Below are positions 22,504 through 35,300 of a stretch of DNA of 64,000 bases, piece by piece. The stretch is from Cyclina sinensis. Its lineage: Eukaryota; Mollusca; Bivalvia; Venerida; Veneridae. Below the pieces are notes generated by a model, which had not been told where the DNA came from, searched no databases, and worked only from the letters and a program-made list of their open reading frames with translations. The translations under genes and the position numbers were made by a program. How positions within the stretch are numbered: position 1 is the first letter of the stretch; every line of letters starts with the position of its first letter. The stretch spans positions 27,718,913-27,782,912 of the forward strand of contig JAAONU010000019.1 in the NCBI GenBank assembly GCA_012932295.1, in the 5' to 3' direction.

Positions 22504-25266
22504 CCTGCTAGCTATCTCCCGCTCCATTACTAGTCAAGAACAACCCCAACTAAAAACAAATAGCAATGCAATCTGGGCTAAAATCTCCTTTAAAGGTATT
22601 AGAGACATTTATATATCTTCCTATTATAAACCTCATGAGAACGATGAGGAGTCCCTAGCTAACTTATGGTCAACCTTTAAAAAAGATTCCCAGTAATAGT
22701 TCAGTCTGGATCTTGGGTGACTTTAACATGCCTAGTATTAATTGGTCAACAGAATCCATTACAGGAGGCTGTAGACATAGAAACATCTATACTTCCCTAT
22801 TAGAAAACCTCCTAAGTTTCAATCTTCAACAGATGGTCACTACTCCCACGAGAGGAAATAACACTCTTGATCTTTTCTTAACAAATATGCCAAATCAAGT
22901 CCATAGTACCACTACACTACCCCCACTAGGAACTTCAGATCACGACATTGTTTTCCATGAGATGAAGGTTAATAGAGGCCGCCCTATTCAAACCGTAAGA
23001 GAAGTTAAGTGTTATAAGAAAGCAAATTGGTCATGCCTCAAAAAAGACTTTAATGTTTATGCTCAATCCTTCCTGGCCCAAAACCATACTGACCCGAATT
23101 CTGCTTGGTCGTCATTTAAGAGGGAGCTAATACGTTTAAGTTCCATCCATATTCCTACCAAGTTAACTAAGACACGTCGTGATCTGCCTTGGATAAACCC
23201 CGCCATCATACGCCAAATAAGGAAACGTGATCGACTTCACTCCAAACTCAAAAAGTCAACCACTCCATCACCTGCCCTGTTAAATAAGTTTAAGAAGCTT
23301 AGAGGCCAAATCCAAAGAGTTATTAGGAACTCAAACTGGTTGTATTTAGACAAGGTCATATTCTCAAATGACTCACAACCAGGGGCGAATAAGAAATTCT
23401 ATTCTTTCGTCAAATCAAATAAGACTGAAAATTGTGGAGTAGCCCCCCTCAAGAGTGATGGTCAAACATTCACCGACGCCAAGACCAAGGCGGACATACT
23501 AAATAAACAGTTTGAGTCGGTATTCTCTCGTCCACGGCCACTAAGTCTTGCTCAGTCCTGTAAACAAATACTCACTCCACAAAATCATCCAAGGATGCCC
23601 AATGTCATTATCACCGAGGATGGAGTACGGAAACTCCTTAAAGGTCTAAACCCCAGTAAAGCCTCGGGACCCGACCAGCTATCCCCAAGGTTACTAAAGG
23701 AACTTCATAATGAAGTAGCCCCAGTCCTTACTTATATCTTTCAAATCTCCCTGAAATCAGGTATTGTCCCCAATGACTGGAAGCATGCCGTCATTGCTCC
23801 CGTTTATAAAAAGGGCCCAAAATGCAAACCCAGTAATTATAGACCCATCTCCTTAACCTGTATTGCCTCTAAGCTCATGGAGCACATACTTGTCTCCAAT
23901 ATCATGTCTTTTTATGACAAACATGATATCTTAAGTCCACATCAACACGGCTTCAGGTCAAAACACAGCTGTGAAACCCAGCTCATAAGTTTTTCCCAGG
24001 AAGTCCATGACAACTTAGAACAAGGCCAGCAAACCGATATTATAGTCATGGACTTCAGCTAAGCAGCTGACAAAGTCGATCATCATAAACTTCTTCTCAA
24101 ACTTGAAAGATTAGGTATTAATTCCGAGAGTGTTTCTTGGATCAGGTCATTTCTTTATGGTCGCACCCAGCAGGTTGCGGTAGAAGGTCAAAACTCGGAA
24201 AGCCTACCAGTCCTATCAGGTGTCCCCCAAGGCTCGGTCCTTGGGCCTTGCCTATTCCTCTCATACATTAACGACCTACCTGACAGTGTAAAGGGTAAAG
24301 TTAGACTATTCGCAGACGATACAATAGTATATCTAACCATCAATTCTACCCGAGATGCCGAAACCCTTCAAAATGACCTTCATAGTCTTGAAAACTGGGA
24401 ATCTGATTGGTCCATGGAATTCAACCCTGACAAATGTGAAATCCTTAGAATCAGCCGAAAAAAACACCCTACCATATTCCCTTACAAACTTCATGGTATT
24501 GAACTAAAACCACAGAGGCTGCTAAATATTTAGGCGTAACAATAAGTAAAGACCTTTCCTGGACCAATCACATCAACAACATAACATCTAAAGCCAAAAA
24601 TTCACTCAGGTTCATTAAAAGAAATGTTAAAACTTCAAATAAGAAGGTCAAAGAAACTGCCTACAAAACTTATGTAAGGCCCCAGTTAGAATACTGTTCT
24701 ACGGTTTGGCATCCTTGGCAAAAATATTTAATCTATAAATTAGAACAAGTTCAAAGATCTGCCGCCAGATATGTAACTAATGATTATAATTACACCAGTA
24801 GTGTGTCCCAAATGTTGTTGGATCTAAAATGGCAAACCTTAGAACAAAGACGTAACATCAGCTCTGTCACTTTTTTGTATAAGATCCAACGCAATCTTGT
24901 TAGGGTTGACCATCACCACCTGACACCCACAAGAAACCTGAACTATCTTATACCACATTCAAGGACACAATATCATTCCCACTCATTCTTCCCAAGAAGT
25001 ATTCGTCTGTGGAATGGTCTACCTGTGGCCTTGCAAGCTAGTCCCAGTATAGACACCTTTACTGGGAAGCTGCATCCTTCCCACCAGTTCTAAATCTATA
25101 CACTGTTTTTACCTTTTTAACTTCAGTTCTGTAGTTCTTTTATCTTGAAATTCTAGTAACTTTGCACTTAACATATCTTAACAGCTATTCCCAGACAACG
25201 CGCCTGCTTAGTATAATCAATTGTTGATTGTGAAGCAGTACAGTGTAGATGTAGATGTAGATGTAG
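22504..25266 (+). mobile_element. CR1/L2/jockey-like LINE, 5'-truncated, nested in a SINE
   Basis: A 2.76-kb non-LTR retrotransposon with ATGCTC at both boundaries (22,498-22,503 and 25,267-25,272), a short target duplication. It starts inside the endonuclease and ends in a tail of TGTAGA repeats (about 25,245-25,266). The left and right flanks join to reproduce the SINE seen intact at 33,772-34,066, so the integration site is certain. 5' truncation is typical of target-primed reverse transcription. Clade placement within the CR1/L2/jockey group is not resolved. Confidence 0.92.
22506..25093 (+). pseudogene. LINE pol: endonuclease fragment and reverse transcriptase
   Basis: The first segment (to about 22,690) reads the middle of an AP endonuclease (IYISSYYKPHENDEES). 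A one-base frame change near 22,690 leads into WILGDFNMPSINW, with the conserved GDFN, and later LGTSDHDIVF, the SDH catalytic region. A long linker precedes reverse transcriptase: SKASGPDQLSPRLLKEL, NYRPISLTCIASKLMEHIL, HGFRSKHSCETQL and then IIVMDFS followed by TAA at 24,060, where related enzymes read DFSKAFDKV. After the stop, the frame continues with VLSGVPQGSVLGPCLF and VRLFADDTIVYL, an intact catalytic box. Another frame change occurs near 24,510. The conserved C-terminal domain ends with SFFPRSIRLWNGLPVAL and a stop at 25,091. Three breaks only, with intact catalytic motifs, suggest a relatively recent copy. Confidence 0.9.
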
Positions 25267-25386
25267 ATGCTCAATGTATAGCACTGATACATGGGACCTA
25301 GGATTAACGTCTCATCCGAAAGACTATCAGTAATGTTATTGGAGGAGCGGAGGATCGAATTCCGGACCCCTGGTTTACTAGTCAGT
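25267..25386 (-). mobile_element. SINE 5' half, continuation after the LINE
   Basis: Begins CTCAATGTATAGCACTGAT and continues through CATGGGACCTAGG and TCATCCGAAAGAC to GGAGGATCGAATTCCGGACC. The tRNA-like promoter end is shorter and more diverged than in the copy at 33,772-34,066. Confidence 0.85.
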
Positions 25387-25389
25387 ATT

Positions 25390-26040
25390 TTCCATGTACT
25401 GTAAAGATTTTATATTGCAGATAATTAAGGGATTAATGAACTTCAAAGTTGTGGTGGTGTTTCAAAGTCAAACACCAGTCCATTTTAAATAATATTAAAT
25501 AATGCTAATTATAAAGCATTGGCAATAAATCACTTTGATCTAGTCTTGCTAATTATGCAACACTATACAATCATGAAACAATTTACATTAATTTTTATGA
25601 AACATTTTAACCTTGATTATTCTATACTTGCTATAACATCTTTGACAAGTCTCCTGAATTATGTTTCGTTTTATTCTTGGTCATTTTCCATCAAATTTAC
25701 CTCCAAAATCATTACTTCATTGCTATAACACCAAACGACACATTTTTTCATGAACAAATTGAAATTAGGCATAAGTGTCGCCCACAATCCTTGGCTATTT
25801 TTGTCGTTTTAAAATAGACAGGAAATTTTGACAAATTGTAATAAAAAAATAACGAAGTGACTGGGATGATCTCCTTCAAGACGATATACCGGAAAAGTTT
25901 ACAGGTCATGCTATGAAAATTTTAATCTCCAGAAATCGACAAAGGTTGCATGCATCTTCAGAAGCAAATCAAGTGAGGTTAACAGGGACTTGATGCTACA
26001 ATTAATGAAATACGTTTTTTAGTTGTATGTTACCTTATTT
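25390..26040. other. AT-rich sequence without recognisable gene
   Basis: No gene or repeat was recognised. It directly precedes the putative first exon of the THADA orthologue and could contain its promoter region. Confidence 0.5.
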
Positions 26041-26055
26041 AGTCTTCAAAAACCC

Positions 26056-26066
26056 AACATGGCGGC
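26056..26066 (+). promoter_or_regulatory. YY1-type motif near a possible transcription start
   Basis: AACATGGCGGC is a strong match to the YY1 motif, which commonly sits just downstream of transcription starts of housekeeping genes. It lies 50 bp before the proposed first in-frame ATG of the THADA orthologue. The ATG within the motif opens a nine-codon frame ending in TGA, so it would be a short upstream frame if transcribed. Confidence 0.4.
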
Positions 26067-26105
26067 GCCCAGTAGGCATTATTGAAGTTTTTCTACCGAT
26101 TGTGG

Positions 26106-26196
26106 ATGAGCATACTTAGAATGCCCGCGTTCAAACTAACGAAAGACTTATTTCTACAAGATAGAATAAACAGTAGTTTACTACAGATAGTCTCAG
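26106..26196 (+). CDS. THADA: putative first coding exon of THADA orthologue
   Basis: An open frame from ATG at 26,106 (alternative ATG at 26,121) reads MPAFKLTKDLFLQDRINSSL and ends TCA-G at a GTTTAG donor. The exon leaves one base, exactly the phase needed by the exon at 32,311, giving a join ...LLQIVS-ENAEKDHL. The length and hydrophobic/charged pattern fit the start of THADA proteins, whose N-terminus is poorly conserved. The donor is weak (GTTTAG) and I see no decisive residue match, so this is an inference supported by phase, the upstream YY1 motif and the absence of a better candidate. If right, intron 1 is about 6.1 kb and contains the hAT transposon. Confidence 0.42.
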
Positions 26197-26767
26197 GTTT
26201 AGATTTCGATATAATACAAATTGTCATAACATTTCGCGATGTGTTTCAATATTTTTCTACAATTTTCTTCTGATAAATTTTGTTTATATCACATATTTGA
26301 ATGGAATCAAATAACCTTGGTTTGTAAGCTATGACAATTATGTGCAGCATTAGGTTTAACCAAAAGATACAAAGGAACAAGGACATACGGAAATCTTTTA
26401 AACTATTTTTTATATAGCAAAAAGCTTTGATATTGTTGTAGTAACCTGGCCTTTGAGCTTAATTTGGGATACCCATCCAAGTACTAACCATAGATTACAT
26501 TTCTTAACTTAGTTCCAGACACTCCAATCATGTTGCTAAAGACCTCGCCCAACAGCGAGATTGTTTGAAATGCCTTATCTATCCGGTGTCCATTACGCTC
26601 CTTCCCTCTGTAACCTTTAGGAGCTGGGTACTGTACAGCTTCCTACAAAGAGCCCCATTCCGCTCCTACAATGCAACCCTACACTTCCAGTGCACACAGG
26701 CACTTCTTCTTTGTTTATTTCTTGACTTTCAGTTTGGAATGTGTTGAATTCTTTTTTCGGCATATGT

Positions 26768-26775
26768 CTTTTATG
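26768..26775. repeat. hAT target-site duplication, left
   Basis: CTTTTATG, identical to the eight bases immediately right of the element (31,013-31,020). Confidence 0.95.
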
Positions 26776-29700
26776 CAGACTTCCTGAAAACCGTCGGACC
26801 GCCGGACATGACCGACAAATTTTCATAAGGTCCGACGAATTTTAAGCTATATCGGTCCGACCGGCCGGCAGTTTTTTTGCGATCGATAAATTTCAACTTG
26901 TTGATAGTGCGAGTATTCTCCCCTAATGATATTTTTATATAACGCACATTTTCATTGGCCGATATCGTAAAATAAACCAATGGCTGACCTCGGTATATAC
27001 TGTGTTTAAAACGATACAGAAAGCATGGCGTCTTTGAAATACTATGAAGGAGCTAAACCTGGAAAAAAGAGAAAATTAACACAAACTGAGCAAAAAGAGC
27101 AAAAGAAACAGTATGAAGAACGTCGACCAGATAGAAAGTTTAATGATAAATGGAAACAAGGGCGAGAATGGTTAATTTACGACGAAGAAAAGCGAGTTAT
27201 GCACTGTACAGACTGTATGAATTTCTACGGTGCAGATGTTGAGAAAAACGAAAATCTAAGGTCATGCAATATGTTTATTTTTGGATGTTAAAATTTTCGG
27301 ACTACAACAGTTGGTGACCATGAAAAGTCAAAACTTCACAGAAAAGCACACGAATCTTTGTCAGCAAGACTGAAAACTTCCTCAGAGAAAAAACAATCAA
27401 CAGCTGGAAAAGCCCTTAAAAATTAAAAGCAGCTGAGAGAGGCAGGTTGACAACTTTATTTAGAAATGTTCATTCAATTGCAAAGAATAATCGTCCACTG
27501 TCAGACTATGTATGGCTATGTGAACTTGACAAAGCAAAACAAATAGACATTGGCAGTACATACATGAATGATACTGCAGCATCTGAGTTCATCCACTGTA
27601 TAGCAAAGACAGAAAGACAGAAAACCACCAAACTTGTTGAAGATAATCCATTTTTTGCTTTTATGATGGATGGCAGCACTGACATATCAGGGGATGAGCA
27701 AGAAACTATATATATTAGATGTGCAACTAAAGGTGTTGTGACAGAAAGGTTTTTAAATATAAGTTCTCCAAAATCAACAAAATCCCAGGACTTATTCCAA
27801 CATGTTAAGGCTGTGTTCAAGGAAAATGACATTAATGAAAGTAAGTTATACTTCATTTTTATTTACAAACTAAACTTTGATAATTCTGACAATAATATAT
27901 ATTATTATCTATCTATAAATAATATCAAATGTCAGTAATGGCCCTGTAGACATGTTTACAATAACAAACAATATTTAACATGTATGTAAACCCATGATAA
28001 AACCCACATTTTTCAGTAAGTCAGATAATATTTTATATTTAGGAAAACTGATTGCCATGGGTAGTGATTGAGCTTCAAACATGACAGGAGTTCGATCTGG
28101 TCTATCTACTCTGATGAAAGAACAAGTAAACCCAGAGATGGTCAATATTCACTGTTTCTGCCATCGGCTGGAACTTGCCTTTAGGGATGTTGTTAAGAAA
28201 GTTAAACTGTACGAAAAGTAAATGACTCTCCTGATTGGTCTAAATTATTTCTACAAAAACATTTACGAAAACAAACAAGGGCTTAAACGATCAATTCAGG
28301 CAATGAGAAAAGGTGTGTTTCCAACAAAAGTCACTGGCACAAGATGGCTGCCTCATTTATTCAGAGCAATTTGTGCATTCTTGAAAACATACAATGCTCT
28401 TGAAGCACACTTGTCAACAGCAAGCCATGAGAATGCCAAAGGAGCCGGTCTCCATAAATTGATGGTAGATAAGCAGCTGATGGCTTTCATGTTGTTCCTG
28501 CATGTAAGTACATGATACAAAAATCATTACAGTATTTCAAAAGTTTTGTTTTTAAATATATTGTTGTCCTGAGGTGACATTTCAGTTTAAATCGGTAAAG
28601 AGTAGTTAGAGATATATCCCTTGTCAGTCATGATAAATCACATTAGAAATCACAGATATTTTTTTCACAGGATGCCTTGGAACCGGCTATGAGACTGTCA
28701 TTGAAGCTGCAGAAGCCAGGAGTGACACTGTCAGACAGTTTATGTTGGGGTTGAGTCTGCAGTAGAGTTAATATCAGAGAAAAAAGACAAGTATGTCAAC
28801 ACATTTTTGTAAAAGTTTATAGATATCTTGTAAGTGTGTTCTTCACACATTTGATCTTTAGAACTATACCAAAAACAAACTGTTATAAATCTAAGCATTT
28901 TTAATTTTGTAAAAAAAGTTAGAATCTCTTAGTTCGTCAAATATAGAGTTCACTTTATGTTTTCATCAAGACCTCAGAACCATTGAATGAGATTCTTGAA
29001 TTTGGATTGTATGAAGGCATTACTTTGAAAGGAGCCAAACCAGCAATGAAATATGCAGATGATATTCTGCAAGGTTTCTGTGATGCTATCAATGAGAGAT
29101 TCCAGACTGAATCAAAAAATATCATTACTGCTACAAAGATTCTTAACTTTGGAACCTGGCCCATGCCTGGAAGCCCAGAAATGAAAGGTCTTTTTCATTG
29201 CCGTAATGCAGTTGAAAGTTCCCCCCGAGTTTCTTTGAAAATTGCTGATCTAACATAATGCTTTTGTTTCTTCAAAAGTTTATTTTGTTGTTGGCTTCTG
29301 TTTTTTGTTATGTTACTGTTTTATAGCATGCTGTTGTTTATTTCTTTAGTTTGTTTGTTCATGTTTCAGTTCATTCAATAAACCTCTTCTTATAGTAACT
29401 TTATTAATTTTTTTTATAGTAGGATTTTATTATTCAACTTGATTCTACAGTAGGGAAGTTAAGAAACAGGACATTCCAAAAAGCATCTTACAAAATTAAA
29501 AATTCATTTAAGCAATGTTTTTATTAGCACATGTCTCTAATTTTCTCTGCAGCTGGCTAGTTAAGAAACAGGAAAAGCAATATACAGAATCAAAATTTTT
29601 TGTAAGCACCTGTCTATTTTTTTCTATCTATTTTGTAGATTATGGAAATGATAACGTCAAAATAGTTTACCAACAATTTGAGAAGACCCTAGTGAACATA

Positions 29701-31012
29701 GTTCCAGATTTATCTGCTAACAGTTTGATTAACGAATGGAACCTTCTAAAGAAACTAGTAACAAGGAAGTAAGTTAGCTGAAATTTTATAAAAACACTTT
29801 GAATATGCAACTTTGCAAACTTACTGTTTATTGTCGGAAGTTAGCTGAAATTTTATTTAAACCTATTTTACACATATAATATGCAACTTTGCAAACTGAT
29901 TGTTAAATGTCAAGAAACACTTCAAAAAATTCTTCTTGGCCATGGCAAATAATACTTTTATAACTTACAATCTTGTGTTATTGTCTGATTTTTATTTGTG
30001 TTTAGGTTTGGTGATATGACAGCTCTTTCCTGGGATACTGTGTTCAAAGAGACTACAGACCTTGGTCAGATAATGCTGCTTATTGACCTAATGCTGACTG
30101 TACCTTCTACCAGTGTAACATGCGAGACAGCATTTTCTCAGCTTAAACTATTGAAAACATGCAGACGATCTCGAATGGGAACTAAATTGCTGAATGATCT
30201 GATGACGGTGAAGCTTGAATCCCCAGAAATTGCAGCATTCAATCCTGATATTGCTATTGATACCTGGCTGGTAGGCATTATATCTAATCCTAGAAAGTCT
30301 GAAACATATTTAGTCATTAGACATCTGTAAGTCTAGTAAAAATGTATTTCAATCACTGACAGTTGATACTATTCAACTCAACACATTTTCTTTCTGATTA
30401 AACCAGAGACAAGAGACATTTTATTGGTTACTCTAAGCAAACTTTGTATTACTTTTTATTTACATTCAAGGCTGACTCATTGATGGAAAGGAGACCAACA
30501 TATAAGAGAAGGTCCAAGACCAAGGCAGCATCACAAGAAGTCATTGTATTAGAAGATGATCAAGAAAACTTGCAAACAGAGGGCATTCAAGAATCAGAAA
30601 CTTGCGAAAGTGATCTAACAACATTAACCCCGCAAGGATCTGACGCAGAGGACTCTGCTTCTGACACCGAAGAGCCACAAACTGTCAGTGAATTTTCCTA
30701 TGTTTCATTTGACACTGAAGTCAGTATCCTGTGCGATAAGGATGTAGATCCAGACCAGGAGGATGAATGTTTAGACTTTCAGGATGAAATGTTGAACTTT
30801 GAGAAAATAGTGCTGTTTACCAGAGACTGAGTTGGAATGTAATATGTTGAAATAAAAGATACTGTTGCTTAGTACCTTGAAATGTTGATTTACATGTATA
30901 CCTTGATTTATTATATATGTGTCGGTCTGACAGATTTTCTGTTGGTCTGACAAAACTCCGGGGCTAGTCAGACCGACTGTCTGACATTTTTTTCAAACTT
31001 TCAGGAAGTCTG
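26776..31012 (+). mobile_element. full-length hAT transposon, with exact 8-bp target duplication
   Basis: A 4,237-bp element with perfect 14-bp terminal inverted repeats, CAGACTTCCTGAAA at the left and its reverse complement TTTCAGGAAGTCTG at the right. It is flanked by the exact 8-bp duplication CTTTTATG (26,768-26,775 and 31,013-31,020). CAG-starting ends and 8-bp duplications define the hAT superfamily. GTCGGACC/GGTCTGAC-type motifs are repeated just inside both ends (26,793-26,870 and 30,920-30,985) and are candidate transposase-binding sites. The element carries its own intron-containing transposase gene on the + strand, now inactivated. The perfect ends and duplication indicate a fairly young insertion. 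It lies upstream of the first secure THADA exon, probably in intron 1. Confidence 0.96.
27025..30830 (+). pseudogene. hAT transposase (ZNF862/KIAA1586-like), multi-exon, inactivated
   Basis: The N-terminus from 27,025 is basic and carries a zinc-finger-like module: CTDC near residue 61 and, after an in-frame TAA at 27,289, DHEKSKLHRKAHE. A one-base loss in an A run near 27,422 breaks the frame again. Catalytic-domain segments follow: FFAFMMDGSTDISGDEQET (27,650-27,710, ending at a GTAAGT donor at 27,841), then an exon at about 28,043-28,503 with MGSD-stop-ASNMTGVRSG and HCFCHRLELAFRD, where a TGA replaces the usual glycine codon, plus another stop near 28,219. Further exons include 28,982-29,188 and 29,638-29,769. 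The exon from 30,006 holds the hAT dimerisation domain (TCETAFSQLKLLKTCRRSRM). The last exon encodes an acidic tail ending at 30,830. Several stops and frameshifts make it non-functional. Confidence 0.9.
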
Positions 31013-31020
31013 CTTTTATG
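31013..31020. repeat. hAT target-site duplication, right
   Basis: CTTTTATG, exact copy of 26,768-26,775. Confidence 0.95.
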
Positions 31021-32310
31021 TGGGTATGTCTTACAGATAATTCTTCATATTAACTGTTATGTAATCCAAACTAACTGTCTTTGGGCATTGAAAAATGCAG
31101 GTAGATCCTCTTATTTTTTAGACTGTCAGCAACAGCCAACAGTCTTAGAACCACAATACAAAATCAGGCATTGAAGGACATGTCCACTCTAAATTATATA
31201 TATTAATCTGTCCACACTGGCATGCCTACATATTCAGGTCATATAGATATACAGGGATGATTTAGTAATTTATAAATAGTCACACATGCTCTCTGAAAGT
31301 AGATATGTTGTGGTATTTTTTCGCTTCGTCATGACTTCCTTCATACACTGACTTTTTGTTAAGAGGAAAAATACATTTAGATTCTGAGATACTGAGCACA
31401 GTGGCCAAAAATTTAGTTTAATAGAAATAATAGATACACCTCCTTTTTCTGAGTTTATGAAACGAGTAACAAAGATAAACTGTGTTGGGCAGCAAAATCA
31501 GTACAGTCATTAAACAATCTAAATTGTACTTCTAAAGTAACAGACTGACTCGAACACTGTGATGTAATGTGACGGTTAAGACAGGTCATTGCAAACTTAA
31601 TCTCTCTTCATAGATTTCTTTAGCAGCTATGAAGTAAATGACAGAAAGCAATGAACAAAAGTTTATCTTGTTCGTTTGTTACTTTTTTCTTTCGTGGTGA
31701 TTTTCTGTCTTAAAGTCTTCAATAATTTATCCTTATATTATTGTATCAGTATAAATATACTAGTGAGCGAGCAAAAAGACAAAATATATGAATGATTGAA
31801 TTAGTTTCATACTATTAGTATTAATACTAACATGTACATCAGAATTTAACATTTCGCTGCATTGAAGACTCTTGATTCCAAATAGAGGGATGATTATGAA
31901 AGCAAAATATGTGCCTTGGCATGAACCTTTGCAGACAGTCCTTCAGTGCTTAAAATGCTTTGATTTATGATAGGAATAGTGCCCAAAACATACAGTTAAA
32001 AACAAACTTAAATAAAAGTACTCTATCATCAATATCAGTTTCCAGCCACATATAAAAATTATGCTTTTGTCACAGAATTTTTTATGGTGTTTAATGCATT
32101 GCTGCATTTTTAAAGATTTTTTTTATATATATAGAAAACCTGGTCTATATATAAAGAAGTACCTGGTCTATAAAAACAAAAAGTCTGCTTTTGAAAGCTA
32201 CTTATTTTGATCTTATTTTGTTGAAGGTAAATACACTGTTGACCCAAAATGAATGCTGGTTTTAATGTAAAATTAGTGCTGAGTTTAATGTGCTTAAATT
32301 TCTTTTCCAG
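31021..32310. other. intronic or upstream AT-rich sequence
   Basis: No exon, repeat family or RNA gene was recognised between the hAT element and the first secure THADA exon. It ends in a good acceptor (AAATTTCTTTTCCAG). Confidence 0.5.
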
Positions 32311-35300
32311 AAAATGCTGAAAAGGACCATTTGAATAACGATCTGCTACAGCTTTTTAAGGTTGAAAATGCAAAGGAACAAATTGAAATCCTGAAAAAGG
32401 TAAGACAGCATTATGTTAAATCATTCCATAAAGCATTGCTTTGGAAGTTTGTAATTCAGATTTATGTGCTATGCCACTGACTGTCTTTTAGTTTTATGAC
32501 ATGTTAGTTTTATGACATCATGCTAGTTTTATGACATCATGTTACATGTAGTTGTTGACATCATGTTAGTTGTTGACATCAGTCTGCCTTTATATCAGTA
32601 GGTGCTCACATCAAGGAAATAATCCAGGACAGATTTGTTCATTGGCCTTCAAAAACAGGAAGACTTTTGTAGGTTGAATGAATTTAAAAAATGAATTGAA
32701 GTCTTTCTCTCTCTTTCTATTCATTAATCAAGATATGAACTATTTCTTTCTCTGTGGTAGAAATTTAGGGTAACTTCCAAAAGTGATATAAAACACTTTG
32801 AGTCATGGCCAATTGTGGTGATTGAAATTACTTTGAAACAGGCAGAAAAAGTGTTGAATTTTTGGGATGCATCTTCAGTAAGACCATGCAAAAATTTGTA
32901 AGAAAAGAAACATCATAGAAAAAGTATATGAAAGTAAGTTACATCATGCATTGCAAGATCTTGTTTAGAAGAGTGCAGATATTTTACCTGTCCTAGTTTC
33001 TGATACTCTAAATGTTATTCTTAACTGGTCAAAATCATAAAATTATGCAGGTTATTTAAGTAGACTGCAATGGCTAGATCTAACCAATGCTTTCAGTGAA
33101 AGTAACTGTTGTGCCAGGCACGGATTAACGGGGGGGCTTATGGGGCCCAAGCCCCCCCCCCCCCCCCCCCAGGTGGCCCGTTTGTAAAACAAATAAAAGG
33201 GCTCATTTTTAAAGACTCTAAAACATCTTTTCAGCTCTTTTCCCCTTGTAACACCAGAAACACAATCAACCTTTCAATTTGCAACAGTCATGCAGTATTG
33301 TGTAACAACTGATAATGTGTTCGCAACTTTATAACCATGTATATTATACAATGTACCATATATTCGGTTCACATATTATCCGAGTAGGCTGATCATGAAG
33401 TATAGCTTTCAAGCATCTATTAACTTTGACTTATTTGATAAAGTTGCTAAGAGCGTCTGCTGACCGTGATCAGCCTTGAGAGGTGAAAAAGGTGTGAAAA
33501 CCCCTTGTAGACATTTAGTTGAACATTTCAAAGAATACCAGTATACTTCTTTTAAATTTTCACACAAATTACATTATATTTTTATGCCTAAAATGCTTCA
33601 AAATGAGCCATTTACTCCACCTTTTTAGAAAATTTTCTTGGGGGAGGCCCCCCAAAGCCCCCCTACAGAAGGGGGTCACCCCCATCCGTACCTTCCCCCA
33701 AGCTCCCCCAGTCAGAAATTTCTGGATCCGGCCCTGTTGTGCTGTAGGTGAAGACATTTTTTTGTACCCACTTTGTCTGTCTTTGAGTTTATTTATTGTC
33801 TGTAACGGTTGCCCATATGACAGATGCCCCCTGCAGAGATTAGTTATTTTATGTTGTGGGGGATAGTGCAAGATACAGAAAGCATCCCATTCCAGAGACA
33901 CCCCTGGTTCTTTTGCATGCTCAATGTATAGCACTGATACATGGGACCTCGGTTTAACATCTCATCCGAAAGACAATTAGTAATGTTAGTCGTGGAGTGG
34001 GGGATCGATCTCGGGATCCCTGGGTTACCAGGCTGGCACGTTACCACTGGACCACTGATCCGCTCCTTTGTACCCACAGTTAAATAATATGCTTTTATAT
34101 AATCATAATTTCAGGTAACAAAAGAAATCATTCAAAGAGTGAAAAGCAAGCCAGATTTAGACAGTATTGAGGTGCCACTGAGATTTCTTGTTCATATTTT
34201 CTTCATTAGCACAAGTAAAAACCCAAGCAGACGAGTCTTGATCAGGTAATACGAGAAATAAAGAAAAAATGTTTCTATGATAAACATATGTTCAAATAAT
34301 ATTTGTTTGTCTTCTGTTTAACTGAATATCGGCATGTATTGAAATACTAATGAATCTTAGGTTCCGTACATCTGATTTTGGAAAATGTTGGTGGATTGTG
34401 GATTGTCTGAAATTAATACCTAAAAGTATTTATTGGAGTATAATATTTGGCATAAAACAGAATCATTCAAAAAGATGCAAATATTGCCACGTAATGAAAA
34501 ATAATCACAACAGTAAAATATAGATTGCCTTCTTGTTTGAATTATGATATCTGACTTAAAAATTACTGTAACAACCTTCTTCAAAAAGAAGCTTGTGTTT
34601 GACATTTAGTGGAATGATATCATTCATTGTTTGTGTTTAGTAGCCCATCTAATTAGGGCAATGTTTTCTTTAAGCCATTTTCAAGGACTACCAGAAAATG
34701 TGAAAGAGACAGTTATTGGTCCAGCAATAAAGGATGGGCTGCAGAATCTATGTAATCAGCCAATCAGAGAAGCCAATAGTACACAGGATTTAAGCAGTTT
34801 TTTTCAGCTGAGACATAATGTTGATGCCATCTCTGCTCTGATTGAAAATTTTCCCTTTGGTAGGACTTTGACAGCTTTGTTATTTATTTTAAATATTCAG
34901 TTGTTGTTTTTTTTATAAATAGATAAGTGTGTTAATGTTGTTCAAGTTAAGAGGTCAGTAAAAATCTGATCACTGTCTAACTGATGAAATATATGAATAT
35001 TTTATATTGACATGTAAGTTATTATATCTGGAGATACATGTAGATCGAGTAAATTTTCAACATCATTGTCATATTATATATATCATCCAAGGTTTAAGAG
35101 CACTGGTAAGATTAACCAGTGACTCATTTTTTTCACACTTGGTGCGAGATCTGGTTTAATTCCAGGAATAAACTGTTAGTGGTTATATATAAGATTCAAG
35201 AACTTGTTACTCGGTCAATAAAATATAGATAAGGTATCAATTTTAAATAAACTTAGATATAAGTAAGTCAGACTTTATTTGTAATTTGTCTCATCTGTAA

